Source: Caulobacter sp. S45 (GTDB lineage Bacteria > Pseudomonadota > Alphaproteobacteria > Caulobacterales > Caulobacteraceae). Taken from it: a DNA stretch of 64,000 nucleotides. The translations under genes were made by a program, and so were the position numbers. Position 1 is the stretch's first letter; each line of letters begins with the position of its first letter. Below, piece by piece: positions 8,448 through 16,479 of the stretch. A model generated the notes under the pieces. It worked only from the letters and a program-made list of their open reading frames with translations. It was not told where the DNA came from and did no database searches. The stretch is taken from assembly GCF_009765965.1 (NCBI RefSeq), contig NZ_LMUL01000007.1:1-64000 (forward strand), written 5' to 3'.

Positions 8448-9062
8448 TCAGGTCAAGGGGGAGCCACCCAATGGCAAAGCGATTGTCGAAGTCGCCTCGA
8501 TGATCTGCTCGGGGCCTCCCTTGGGAGGCCAGATTCCAGCTCCGTAAGCCTTTCCTCTAAGTGCGGCACGCTCCTCTAAGCTGCCGAAGCCCCAGATGTG
8601 CGTAATGCGGGGGGCGCCATCGAGAGCATACATGTTCACCACCAGATGGTCGGTGTATTCACGCGCCGGTGCGATGGCCGCCTTCCATCCGCTCAGCGTC
8701 GGCGACAGGCCGCCGGGTTTGAGCCGATAGGTGCGGAACTCATACATCCCTCCCCAGTCACCGGTTCGGATCGGCGGCAAAAACGGAAAGGGCGCGTAGC
8801 TATCCATCTCCAGCGCTGTGACGACGCTGCCGGCGTTGAACGGATTGTCGCTCAGAAGTGCGCGGCGACGTTCCGCAATCATGTCCTGAGGCGCCTCGAA
8901 CCCGCGCAGCACAATCAGGCGGCCCAGCGTCCCCATCTCCGTCCGCCAGCATCCAAGAAGTTGGCCCCTAGCCCGGCCGTCATTGACCCATGCAGCGGCC
9001 CCTTCTGCGGCTTCCTCAAGCGCGAGCAGCGGGCACGAAAGGGTGGCGAGTTCGCAAAGCAT
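8448..9062 (-). CDS. NIPSNAP-family protein
   Basis: 204 residues with two ferredoxin-like NIPSNAP halves. The second half is the most typical: MYEFRTYRLKPG, a conserved tryptophan, then RITHIWGFGSLEERAALR and WPPKGGPEQIIEA. The N-terminal half is more degenerate (LIVLRGFEA, then RRALLSDNPFNAG). Family members are usually cytoplasmic dimeric alpha/beta-barrel proteins of uncertain function, often near catabolic genes. The start at 9062 gives a full-length family member. It stands alone between repeats with no obvious partner. Confidence 0.8.
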   Translation of the reverse strand: MLCELATLSCPLLALEEAAEGAAAWVNDGRARGQLLGCWRTEMGTLGRLIVLRGFEAPQDMIAERRRALLSDNPFNAGSVVTALEMDSYAPFPFLPPIRTGDWGGMYEFRTYRLKPGGLSPTLSGWKAAIAPAREYTDHLVVNMYALDGAPRITHIWGFGSLEERAALRGKAYGAGIWPPKGGPEQIIEATSTIALPLGGSPLT

Positions 9063-9204
9063 CTTGGCCTCCGTCTTTCACCGGCATCAAGCCAGGAGGA
9101 TGGTCACTGGTTGCAATCTGCCGGCTTGCCTAGCCCAAGCGCGGAAGTCTGGTTTGGGTCGCCCGCCGCCACTTGCGTCGTTCCAGAAACCAGCCCCTTG
9201 CAAC

Positions 9205-9400
9205 GATCAAAGCTGGGAGGGGGTAATTCCGTCCGAACTCCCTCTAATCCGTCCATTGAGGTCGCCCCCAGCAGCGGTCTTATGGCGATCGAGATGTCCG
9301 GAAGCGGGGAGAGCGCCTAGGGCTTTGGGCGCAAGGCCACCGCCGGGGTCCCGTTATTCTCGCGCTTGGAAACGGACGAGTTGGCCGTTGAAGTGGCTCG
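9205..9400 (+). repeat. Dispersed repeat B, copy 3
   Basis: Contains GGGGGTAATTCCGTCCGAAC then TCCCTCTAAT and CCGTCCATTGAGG-type blocks (9218-9262), GGGGAGAGCGCCTAGGGC (9306 region) and an ending GGAAACGGACGAG near 9368-9380. It lies between the NIPSNAP and glycine-rich genes and contains no supported ORF. Confidence 0.55.
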
Positions 9401-9449
9401 GTGGCGCGACGGCTGCCAATCCGACAGCCGCCACGTCGATTCCGTTTGC

Positions 9450-9950
9450 TCAGTAGCCCTGGGCGGAACCGCATCCGTCATTGACCCACTGGTATCTGCC
9501 GCTCGCCTGGTCCCATGCCCATTGGCCGCAGGAACCGCCGTAGGACGAGGCGTCGCCCTGGGGGGGAGGCGCGCCGTAGGCGTCGCCTTGATCATAGCCA
9601 TAAGCCGGGTCGCCGTAGGCGGCGTCGGGGTAATACGAGTTATCGTACCCATAGGCGCCTCCGCCGCCGTACCAACCGTCCGCCAGGGCGGCCCCAGCTA
9701 CTAGGCCCAAGGCTGCAGCACCGTAGCCGTAGCCGCCATTACCGCGGCCAAAACCGCCGCCGCCATGATAGCCGCCGCCGCCGTGGAAACTGCTTCCACC
9801 GCGAGAACCACCGCCGCCACCTCCATGGAAGCCGCCCCCGCCGTGAAAACCGACGCCACCACCGTGGCCGCCGCCGCTGGGAGCCGCCTGGACCGCAAGT
9901 GGGGCCGCAAGCAAAGCAACACTAGCGATCGCTGCAATAATCTTCTTCAA
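9450..9950 (-). CDS. Glycine-rich secreted protein
   Basis: About 166 residues. A Sec signal peptide (KKIIAAIASVALLAAPLAVQA) is followed by glycine/histidine repeats (GGGGFHGGGG units, residues about 25-75), a hydrophobic AALGLVAGAALADGWY stretch, a tyrosine/aspartate/proline region and a C-terminal pair of cysteines (SCGQWAWDQ, NDGCG). The TTG at 9950 is preferred as start because a perfect GGAGGT lies 5 nt upstream; that Shine-Dalgarno overlaps the ATG at 9962, which itself lacks one. Similar glycine-rich exported proteins are found in Caulobacterales and sphingomonads, with unknown roles in the envelope. An AT-rich promoter-like region (9990-10110) precedes it. Confidence 0.75.
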   Translation of the reverse strand: MKKIIAAIASVALLAAPLAVQAAPSGGGHGGGVGFHGGGGFHGGGGGGSRGGSSFHGGGGYHGGGGFGRGNGGYGYGAAALGLVAGAALADGWYGGGGAYGYDNSYYPDAAYGDPAYGYDQGDAYGAPPPQGDASSYGGSCGQWAWDQASGRYQWVNDGCGSAQGY

Positions 9951-10195
9951 TTTGACCTCCATTAGAGGCCGAAGGTCGCCTAAGGCTGGCCACCGGTCAT
10001 AAACTTAGCGTTTGAGAGGAAAGTAAACCTTCCCCATCACCGTCCATTTTAATATGTGGACCGTTCCGTACAATTTAAGGGGCCGACTTCCAGGCGTGCT
10101 GGTTTTTTTAATCTGCTCTTCGATGGAACCAAACGGCGTCTGAGACGAGGCGAGCGAGCGCTTGCCGGTAGAAAGGGTCGCCTATCCCCCTGAAT

Positions 10196-10410
10196 GGTCG
10201 TCCCGAAACCCGCCGTCGCCAGCGTCTAGATTCGGGTGAGGGTAATTTCGTCCGCGCTACCTGAAAGCGGCCATTGGACCGGCTTGATGGCCTTCCTACG
10301 GGCGACCGGCGCGTCCGAAGTCGGGGAGAACGCGCAAGGCGGCAATGGGCGCGATCTCGCCGCCGGCTCCGCCTGCTAGCTTGGTGGCCGGAAGCGGCCA
10401 TGGCGGTCGG
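10196..10410 (+). repeat. Dispersed repeat B, copy 4 (best preserved)
   Basis: Blocks in order: GCCAGCGTCTAGATTCGGGT, GAGGGTAATTTCGTCCGCGC followed by TACCTGAAAGCGGCCATTGG, GGGCGCGATCTCGCCGCCGG, and GGCCGGAAGCGGCCATGG. The last block is self-complementary (GGCCGCTTCCGGCC-like). No ORF here is supported. Confidence 0.6.
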
Positions 10411-10432
10411 CAGGGGAGGGTGGATTAAAACC

Positions 10433-10573
10433 TCACTGCCAGACGGCTATGGCGCCATCGGGCAGGTGAAGCACCATTGCTTCCGGGCTAGTCGAAGCCT
10501 CATCGCGTAAATCAACCGAGAGGAAGGTGCCGCTCTTGAAGTACAATTCGACGGTCTCCCCATGAACTTGCAC
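10433..10573 (-). CDS. Very small hypothetical protein (46 aa)
   Basis: A GTG at 10573 opens a 46-codon frame (MQVHGETVELYFKSGTFLSV, then SPEAMVLHLPDGAIAVWQ) ending at TGA 10433-10435. The sequence looks like two or three beta strands of a small globular protein. It begins 13 nt after the stop of the next upstream minus-strand gene, which supports a two-gene unit. No family recognised and the ribosome site is weak. Confidence 0.4.
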   Translation of the reverse strand: MQVHGETVELYFKSGTFLSVDLRDEASTSPEAMVLHLPDGAIAVWQ

Positions 10574-10586
10574 GGCAGAAATCGTT

Positions 10587-10787
10587 TCAGAGTGCGTCGA
10601 TTACCTGAGCGAGGTCAGTCAACTCCCCAATTGTGGGCGGCGGCTCGGACTTAGGGCCTAGGTGCTCATTGTGCCCGAACAGCCCCCACCGCCCCGCCGC
10701 GCACTCGCGAAGGGCCTTCAAGAGCAGGGGTCGGTACTCGGCTTCGAGTTCGTCGATCCGCCCCACGAGCTTATCGTCCTTGGACAC
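10587..10787 (-). CDS. Small hypothetical protein (66 aa)
   Basis: Sequence VSKDDKLVGRIDELEAEYRP is followed by LLLKALRECAAGRWGLFGHN and a short acidic C-terminus ending AQVIDAL. It is mostly helical with a conserved-looking AAGRWGLFG segment that I recall only from uncharacterised proteins. GTG 10787 is chosen because an AGGAGG run lies immediately upstream, although the spacing is short; an ATG at 10865 gives a 92-residue form with an unlikely N-terminus. Confidence 0.5.
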   Translation of the reverse strand: MSKDDKLVGRIDELEAEYRPLLLKALRECAAGRWGLFGHNEHLGPKSEPPPTIGELTDLAQVIDAL

Positions 10788-10903
10788 TCCTCCTCGATAC
10801 CATTTTGGCGGGCTGACCGATACCGGACCTTCCCGACATCCGCTTAGGGTGGAAAGCGGACTCATTGCTGGCTACACTCCAGAAGCAGCAGGAGGCTTAG
10901 GGA

Positions 10904-11317
10904 TTGGCGGCAATCAGCAGAACCGTTGACGCTCTAAGGCTCTTCGGCGACGACCTCATCCCCGCAGAGATCAGCTCTTTGCTGGGATCAGAACCAACTG
11001 CGTACTCAACGAAAGGCGGTGTTCGTTCACCGTCGCCGGGAAAAGATGTAGTCGCGAAGACGGGATCATGGAGATTGCGGGTCGAGGATCGGTCACCCGG
11101 CGACCTCGATGGCCAAATACGAGAGCTTCTATCTCAGCTCACCTCAGACCTGTTTGTCTGGCAGGATCTTTCTCGACGCTACCGATGCGATATCTTCTGC
11201 GGGCTCTTTATGGAAAAGGGCAACGAGGGGGATGAACTCCAGCCAGATACGATGGTGATGATTGGTACGCGAGAGTTGTGCCTTGGTTTCGACATCTACG
11301 ACTCCACACCCGACTAA
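10904..11317 (+). CDS. DUF4279 domain protein
   Basis: 137 residues. The family pattern is visible throughout: LRLFGDDLIPAEISSLLGSE, a KGG turn, GSWRLRVEDRSPGDLDGQI, LLSQLTSDLFVW, RCDIFCGLFME and the C-terminal LGFDIY. DUF4279 proteins are small, of unknown function and often encoded singly in accessory regions. The start is TTG with GGAGG 8 nt upstream (10891-10895). Repeat A2 begins 12 nt after the stop, mirroring the arrangement behind the Nudix gene. Confidence 0.8.
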   Translation: MAAISRTVDALRLFGDDLIPAEISSLLGSEPTAYSTKGGVRSPSPGKDVVAKTGSWRLRVEDRSPGDLDGQIRELLSQLTSDLFVWQDLSRRYRCDIFCGLFMEKGNEGDELQPDTMVMIGTRELCLGFDIYDSTPD

Positions 11318-11328
11318 TATTACGTTTT

Positions 11329-11510
11329 GGGTCGCCAGCACGCATGAGCGTGGCTCTGGAAACTCGCCCTCCGCCACGTCCGCTATGTGGATGTAGTGGC
11401 GAGTCCGGTTGCCCCCCGGCTTCGGACATTAGGCCGGAGCTTGGGGCCTCTCTTCAGGCCCGCTGGATGTCGCCTTTCTGGCAGAAGGCGCGCGGCCGCT
11501 AAGGGCGCTA
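11329..11510 (+). repeat. Repeat A, copy 2 (about 185 bp)
   Basis: Same unit and orientation as 7255-7440. Long identical stretches include CGAGTCCGGTTGCCCCCCGG and CTTCGGACATTAGGCCGGAG. The hairpin persists: AACTCGCC (11361-11368) faces GGCGAGT (11398-11404) and CCGC faces GTGG, the latter with a G-U wobble where copy 1 has GCGG. It ends at the stop codon of the serine hydrolase gene. Confidence 0.85.
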
Positions 11511-13496
11511 AGTAATCTCGGTGTAGACGTACTCGTGCTGGCCATCGCGGATGACCAGCGCCCGCTTGCCGGCCCGTGTGGCCGCCACGAACTCGAACCC
11601 GTCGTTGGTCGGGTCGATGGAGATGAAGGAGAGGGTTCCGTCGTCGTTCTTGCGCGACGCCATCCGGCTCCGCCACAGGCCGAAGTCGAACACGACCTCG
11701 CCACCTTCGCGATGCACGGTGATGTGGCCGAGCTCGGGGCTGGTATAGGCGGCGGCGAGTTCGTCGGCCGGGGCTGAGGCGGCTGGAACGGTCAGTCGTT
11801 CCCGCGTCTTGGCGATCTCGGCCTGGTTGCGGGCGGCGGCGGCGGCGACGTCGCCCGTCGCTTCGAGCTTGCCGTCGTATAGCACCTCCAGCAGGCGGCG
11901 CATGAACGGGCGCAGCAGCATCCGACCGTCGTCGGAGTTGGTCAGGATCACCGCGCCGACCCCAGCCTCGGGCAGGGCGATCCAATCGGTCTTGTAGCCC
12001 GCCATGCTGCCGCCGTGGTGGATCACCGGCACGCCCCAGGTGGTGTCCACCTCCAGCCCCATGCCGTAGTAGCCGTCCTCGCCAGTCGAGACCCCGGGCG
12101 CCCGGCGCGCCAGCAGGTTCTTGGCCGAGACCAGCTGTCGCCCGTCGGGCAGCTTGCCGAGGTCGAGTTCGTCCTGGACGTACTTGGCCATATCGTGGGC
12201 CGAGGACCAGGCACCGCCCGCGGGCCGGTAGGGGCCCACGGCGTAGTTGAAATCCATCCTGGCCAGGCTCGGCTTGCCGTCGACGTCGTCGCCATGAGGG
12301 CTGGCGTGGTCGGCGGCTAACGCGCGGGCCATGTTGAAAGTGGTCTCATGCATGCCGAGCGGGTCGAACACCATCTTTTGCATGGCGCCGTCGTAGGCGG
12401 CCCCGATCTCTTGGTCTGGGAAGACGAGATGGCCGCCGATGAAGCCGGCGGCCGAGGCCATCAGGTTGTTGTATTGGAACACCTCGCCGAAGCCGCTGGT
12501 CGGCTGGGTCGCCGCGAGCTGGGTGAAGGTGGTCGAGGCGGGCGTCGTGCGCCGCGTGCCGAAGATCCAGTCGAAGTCCTTTCGCGGTAGACCGGTGCAG
12601 GCGCACACCAAATTCTTCATCAGCACTTTTTGGGTGGTCTGGGCGTCGCCGAGGCGGAAGGCCGGATAGACCTGGCTGACCGGCTGGTCCCAGGCGAGCT
12701 TGCCCTGGTCCGCGAGTTCGGCCAGCAGCAGGGTGGACATCCCTTTGGTGTTGGACGCGACCATGAACAGGGTATGGGCGTCCACCGGCTCCGGCGAACC
12801 CAGGGTCCGCACGCCGACGCCGCCTTCATAGACCACCTTGTCATGGTCGATCAGGGCGATGGAGGCGCCAGGCACCCCGAGTTGCTGGATCGCAGTCTGG
12901 ACGAACGCGCGCATCGCCTCGACCCGTGCGGGATCGAGCGGGTGGGCGGTCTTTCCGGCGAAGGATTCGCGGTGATAACCCGCCGGCCGCAGGCTCTGGA
13001 GGATCAGCCCGATCCCGGCGCCGCGCTTCTCGGCGGTGGCGTCCGTGCCGTCGAGGATCAGGACAGTCCACTGCGTTCCGCTATGGAAGGCGATGGCCTG
13101 GACGGCGGCCTTCTCGTTCGGGGACGTCTCGTAGTCGATCACCGACCGATCGTCCCAGCCGTTGCGACCCGGCCTGGCGGTCATGAGCTTGAACTTGCGG
13201 TTGGCGTCCGGGCGATAGAGCGCCCAGGCTTTGGCGACGGCCTCCTTGGCGTCTGCCGCGCTTGCGACGCCGACGATGGCGATGTGGGTGTCGGGTTCTG
13301 GCGGCAGGGCTAGGACCAGCCCCGGCTTCGTCTCCAGCGTCCATGCCTTGGGCAGGGTGAAGGTCGCGCCCGAGAGGGCCTTCTCCGGGGTGTCGGCCGC
13401 CATAGCCGTCATCGCCGTGGTGGGAGCCTCCTGGGCTATGGCCGCCGTGGACAGAACGGCGCACGCAGTCGCCAACAGAACAGTCGCCAAGCGCAT
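11508..13496 (-). CDS. Serine hydrolase, class C beta-lactamase fold
   Basis: 662 residues, exported (signal peptide LATVLLATACAVLSTAAIAQ). An N-terminal domain of about 160 residues (TFTLPKAWTLETKPG, then an ALYRPDA segment) precedes a beta-lactamase/esterase domain. Catalytic motifs are present: SxxK in MVASNTKGMSTL, YxN in VFQYNNLMASAAG, and HGG in VIHHGGSMAGYKT. A C-terminal lipocalin-like beta domain (ELAAAYTSPELGHITVHREG) follows. Such proteins are D-aminopeptidases, esterases or peptidoglycan hydrolases; a true antibiotic lactamase is less likely given the architecture. It appears to be monocistronic; the start at 13496 gives the complete signal peptide. Confidence 0.88.
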   Translation of the reverse strand: MRLATVLLATACAVLSTAAIAQEAPTTAMTAMAADTPEKALSGATFTLPKAWTLETKPGLVLALPPEPDTHIAIVGVASAADAKEAVAKAWALYRPDANRKFKLMTARPGRNGWDDRSVIDYETSPNEKAAVQAIAFHSGTQWTVLILDGTDATAEKRGAGIGLILQSLRPAGYHRESFAGKTAHPLDPARVEAMRAFVQTAIQQLGVPGASIALIDHDKVVYEGGVGVRTLGSPEPVDAHTLFMVASNTKGMSTLLLAELADQGKLAWDQPVSQVYPAFRLGDAQTTQKVLMKNLVCACTGLPRKDFDWIFGTRRTTPASTTFTQLAATQPTSGFGEVFQYNNLMASAAGFIGGHLVFPDQEIGAAYDGAMQKMVFDPLGMHETTFNMARALAADHASPHGDDVDGKPSLARMDFNYAVGPYRPAGGAWSSAHDMAKYVQDELDLGKLPDGRQLVSAKNLLARRAPGVSTGEDGYYGMGLEVDTTWGVPVIHHGGSMAGYKTDWIALPEAGVGAVILTNSDDGRMLLRPFMRRLLEVLYDGKLEATGDVAAAAARNQAEIAKTRERLTVPAASAPADELAAAYTSPELGHITVHREGGEVVFDFGLWRSRMASRKNDDGTLSFISIDPTNDGFEFVAATRAGKRALVIRDGQHEYVYTEIT

Positions 13497-13684
13497 TCGG
13501 ATGGTCTCCTCGATGGCAAGGCTTAGCTTGGGCAGCCGAACGGTGTCGCGTTAATTTGCTGTAACTGCGCGGGAGGGACCGCCAAGTCTGGCTTCCACCT
13601 GCTCTCCGTCTCCAGCGACTCCGCTCAGGCGACGTATTCGAATGGTTTCGTCTCCCGCTAGACGCTTTAGATCTTTGATTTTGT

Positions 13685-13725
13685 GCGCTTTCCGACGAAC
13701 CTGTCGCCACTTTGTCGGAAAGCGC
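13685..13725. terminator. Stem-loop downstream of the MBL-fold gene
   Basis: GCGCTTTCCGAC (13685-13696) pairs perfectly with GTCGGAAAGCGC (13714-13725) across a 17-base loop. It lies 16 nt past the stop of the minus-strand metallo-hydrolase gene and before the next gene's promoter region. No strong T-run follows. Confidence 0.55.
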
Positions 13726-13740
13726 TCTGGCCGCCGAGGC

Positions 13741-14727
13741 TTAGTTTCCGGTCGGAATAGGCACCTGCTTGGCGCCGGCCAGTTCGGCGTCCATGTAGCC
13801 AACTTCGGTTGGCGCGCTCCGATCGAGATGTTCCCAATCGCCGAAGCGGCCCTTGAGCTTGGGAACGACGGTGTTCACCAGATCCTTGCCGGTCAGTCCG
13901 GCAGCGCGGCCGGCGGCGACATCGGTTGAAAGCTCCCTCAGATAGGCGTCGAAATCAGCAACGTCCTGGATATTGGCGACGTCGCCATGACCCGGCACGA
14001 AGGTCATGGCGCTGGCGTTCGGCAGATGCTGGAATTCCGTGACGGTGGCGATCCATTTGCCGACCGTGCCGTCGATGATGTTGGGCGGGTATTTGCGCCA
14101 GAGCAGGTCGCCGCAGAACAGCACCTTGGCGTCGGGTACGAAGATCGCCAGGTCGCCGCCGGTGTGACCCTCCACGGGGCGCACGTCCACCCGGCGCGAG
14201 CCCAGCCAGATGGTCAGCGGCTTGTCGGTGACCAGGTCCGGGTCGGCCAAGCTAGCTATCTGGGCGCGCAACTGCGGCGTGATGTGCGTGCCGAGCAGGT
14301 TGACGTTGTTCTCGTGTATCCAGCCACGCACATTGCGATGAGCGATGATGATAGCGCCCGCCTCGCGCAGCACGGCGTCACCGCCGACGTGATCGATATG
14401 GTAGTGGGTGTTGACCACATAGCGGATCGGCTTGGGCGTGATCTTATGGATGCTGGCCACCAGGGCCTTGGTCGCATCCGGATTGAAGAAGCTGTCGACC
14501 ACCAGGACCCCGTCGTCGCCGACGACGAAGCCGGCGTTGGAACCTGAGCTTCCTTGCGGACCATCGATCGCAGCGTAGACGCCCGGACCGATCTGCTTGA
14601 GCACGAAGGGGGCGGGGGGATTGGCCGGCGACGCGTCAGGCCGGGCCTGGACCTGAGCGTGGGCGGCGCTCGCGGCGAGGGCCAGAAGAAGGCTGGCGAT
14701 CCGCGTCAGGGCGCGCAGCGCGGACAT
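13741..14727 (-). CDS. Exported metallo-beta-lactamase-fold hydrolase
   Basis: About 328 residues. The ATG at 14727 gives a clear signal peptide (MSALRALTRIASLLLALAAS ending AAHA); an ATG at 14748 and a longer frame to 14874 also exist. The zinc site is complete: THYHIDHVGG (HxHxDH), EGHTGGD, CGDLLW and VPGHGDV. The closest groups are periplasmic MBL-fold proteins of the quinoprotein-relay/B-type hydrolase kind rather than clinical beta-lactamases. Substrate unknown. It is transcribed in the same direction as the serine hydrolase but separated by a 240-nt gap containing a hairpin, so they are probably separate units. Confidence 0.85.
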   Translation of the reverse strand: MSALRALTRIASLLLALAASAAHAQVQARPDASPANPPAPFVLKQIGPGVYAAIDGPQGSSGSNAGFVVGDDGVLVVDSFFNPDATKALVASIHKITPKPIRYVVNTHYHIDHVGGDAVLREAGAIIIAHRNVRGWIHENNVNLLGTHITPQLRAQIASLADPDLVTDKPLTIWLGSRRVDVRPVEGHTGGDLAIFVPDAKVLFCGDLLWRKYPPNIIDGTVGKWIATVTEFQHLPNASAMTFVPGHGDVANIQDVADFDAYLRELSTDVAAGRAAGLTGKDLVNTVVPKLKGRFGDWEHLDRSAPTEVGYMDAELAGAKQVPIPTGN

Positions 14728-14958
14728 CTCGGTCCGATTTGTGATCATGCATTTGCTCGCGTTGCCCAATGCCGCAACGCCGTCGTGGCGCTGCGGTCCT
14801 GATGACGTCAGAAGTTCAAACTGCCAAGGCGCATGGCGCTCCGGGATGCTAGAGGGCTGCCTTGGCCACGCCAAGCGCCTTTACCGTGTCAAGCATCATC
14901 TTGACGTGGAGGTCACGGTTTGACCTTACGCGCGAGCCTGATTCAGGAACGCCTCCCC

Positions 14959-15064
14959 GCCGGCCGCGCCTCTCCTTGTTCTGCAACGGAATGCGATGAC
15001 GGTTGCCTCCGAACAGGAAGCAAGCTGGGGCGGAGCTAGGCCCGGAACATTTGCGCTGACAATG
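14959..15064. repeat. Repeat C, copy 1 (about 106 bp)
   Basis: Nearly the same as 26308-26414 in the same orientation (about 88% by eye): CTTGTTCTGCAACGGAATGC, GCCTCCGAACAGGAAGCAAG and an end ATTTGCGCTGACAATG. The reverse complement of the end, TGTCAGCGCAAAT, is identical to the outer part of the IS6-type left end at 44206-44218, so this repeat is probably an insertion-sequence terminus. The IS6 right-end remnant starts directly after it. Confidence 0.65.
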
Positions 15065-15065
15065 T

Positions 15066-15210
15066 CACGCCACCTCGTCAGCCGCACAACCTACAAAGAC
15101 CGACGCTCAGCCGCCCTGGCTGAGTGGGGGCAGGTCGTGGGATAGAGCTCGCTCGGGTTTGGGAGAGCTACGCCCAAGTGGAGACACGTTCGCGTTGGAC
15201 TGACAGCACC
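15066..15210 (+). mobile_element. IS6-type right-end remnant
   Basis: The last 24 codons of an IS6 transposase (HLVSRTTYKDRRSAALAEWG) with stop at 15143-15145, then the conserved right flank ending in CTGACAGCACC at 15200-15210. The 5' nine-tenths of the element are missing. The remnant ends 75 nt before the sulfite dehydrogenase start, so outward transcription from the IS end could reach that operon; this is inference. Confidence 0.85.
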
Positions 15211-15285
15211 GCGATCGGAATTGGATAAGAGCCTGATTTCCCTGCCGCTCCGTTCGTGACAGATTCCTTCCGTGGAGGACCGAAG

Positions 15286-16479
15286 ATGGCTGATGTTCTA
15301 AGGCGGACTTTGATCGAGGCGGCCTTGACGTTCGGGATGAGCGGCATGGCGAAGGCGGCGACGGTCACCTTGCCGTTCGAGAACGGCGAACGTCCGCTGG
15401 TGGCTTATCCGCAAAAGCGGCCATTGATTCGCCTGACGGCCCGCCCGCCCCAACTCGAGACGCCCTTCGGCGTCTACGACGAGGGTGTGTTGACGCCGAA
15501 CGACGCCTTCTTCGTCCGCTACCATCTCGCCAATGCGCCGCCCCAGGAGCTGGACGCGGCCACCTTCACGCTTTCGATCAAGGGACGAGTGGACAGGCCC
15601 TTGGTTCTTTCCCTGGCCGACCTCAAGGCGATGCCGACAGTCGATCTGGTGGCGGTCAATCAATGCTCAGGCAATGGGCGCGGCTTCTCCGAGCCGAGAG
15701 TAGGGGGCGGCCAGGCGGCCAACGGGTTGATGGGGAATGCTCGCTGGCGCGGAGTGACGTTGAAGGCTGTGCTTGCCAGGGCCGGCGTCCAGAAGGACGC
15801 CGTGCAGATCAGATTCGACGGGATGGACGGTCCGGTCATGGCGGGCACGCCCGATTTCGCCAAGGCGCTCGACGTCGATCACGCCCTGGATGGCGAAGTG
15901 ATGTTGGCCTGGGGCATGAACGGCGCGGATCTTCCTATTTTGAACGGCTTTCCGCTGCGCCTGATCGTGCCGGGCTGGTATGGCACCTACTGGGTCAAGC
16001 ACGTCAACGAGATCACAGTGCTGGACAAGCCGTTGGATAATTTCTGGATGTCCACCGCCTACCGCGTACCGGACAACGCCTGTGCTTGCGTGCCCCCAGG
16101 AACCTCCGCCCAAACCACCCGTCCGATCGGGAAATACAATGTTCGCAGCTTCATCACCAACCTAGCTGACGGCGTCGTCGTCGAGGCCGGCCGCAATCTC
16201 AATGTGAGAGGGATCGCGTTCGATGGCGGTTCGGGCATAGCTGAGGTGCAGATATCCACCGATGGCGGCGTGAGTTGGAGCAATGCGGCGCTAGGGCATG
16301 ATCTCGGAAAGTATTCGTTCCGGCCTTGGAACGCCTCGGTGCGCCTTCCCAAGGGGCGCCGGGCGATCAAGGTCAGGGCTGTCGCTCGATCGGGGGAAGC
16401 CCAGCCCCTAGAGTCCCTCTGGAACCCGGCCGGTTATATGCGCAACGGGGTTGAAACGGTGACGGTGGAGGTCGCGTGA
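15286..16479 (+). CDS. sorA: Sulfite oxidase-family molybdopterin subunit (SorA-like)
   Basis: 397 residues. The enzyme would oxidise sulfite to sulfate in the periplasm and pass electrons to the cytochrome encoded next. ATG 15286 is chosen because GGAGG sits 9 nt upstream; GTG 15256 is in frame but lacks one. The N-terminus RRTLIEAALTFGMSG resembles a twin-arginine signal. The Moco domain carries the molybdenum-ligating cysteine in VNQCSGNGRGF (residue about 127) and the GWYGTYWVKHVNEI segment; the C-terminal Mo-co dimerisation domain runs from about residue 285 (NLNVRGIAFDGG, then STDGGVSWSNA). The stop overlaps the next start by one base. Confidence 0.88.
   Translation: MADVLRRTLIEAALTFGMSGMAKAATVTLPFENGERPLVAYPQKRPLIRLTARPPQLETPFGVYDEGVLTPNDAFFVRYHLANAPPQELDAATFTLSIKGRVDRPLVLSLADLKAMPTVDLVAVNQCSGNGRGFSEPRVGGGQAANGLMGNARWRGVTLKAVLARAGVQKDAVQIRFDGMDGPVMAGTPDFAKALDVDHALDGEVMLAWGMNGADLPILNGFPLRLIVPGWYGTYWVKHVNEITVLDKPLDNFWMSTAYRVPDNACACVPPGTSAQTTRPIGKYNVRSFITNLADGVVVEAGRNLNVRGIAFDGGSGIAEVQISTDGGVSWSNAALGHDLGKYSFRPWNASVRLPKGRRAIKVRAVARSGEAQPLESLWNPAGYMRNGVETVTVEVA

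Noticed and set aside
7255-11510. Integron attC sites in repeat A
   Set aside because: The hairpin architecture is suggestive, but the RYYYAAC/GTTRRRY core sites are not present at the ends and no integron integrase is in the window.
13741-14727. Acquired carbapenemase
   Set aside because: The zinc motifs fit the broad MBL-fold superfamily, but overall sequence and context are those of a housekeeping exported hydrolase, with no resistance-gene surroundings.
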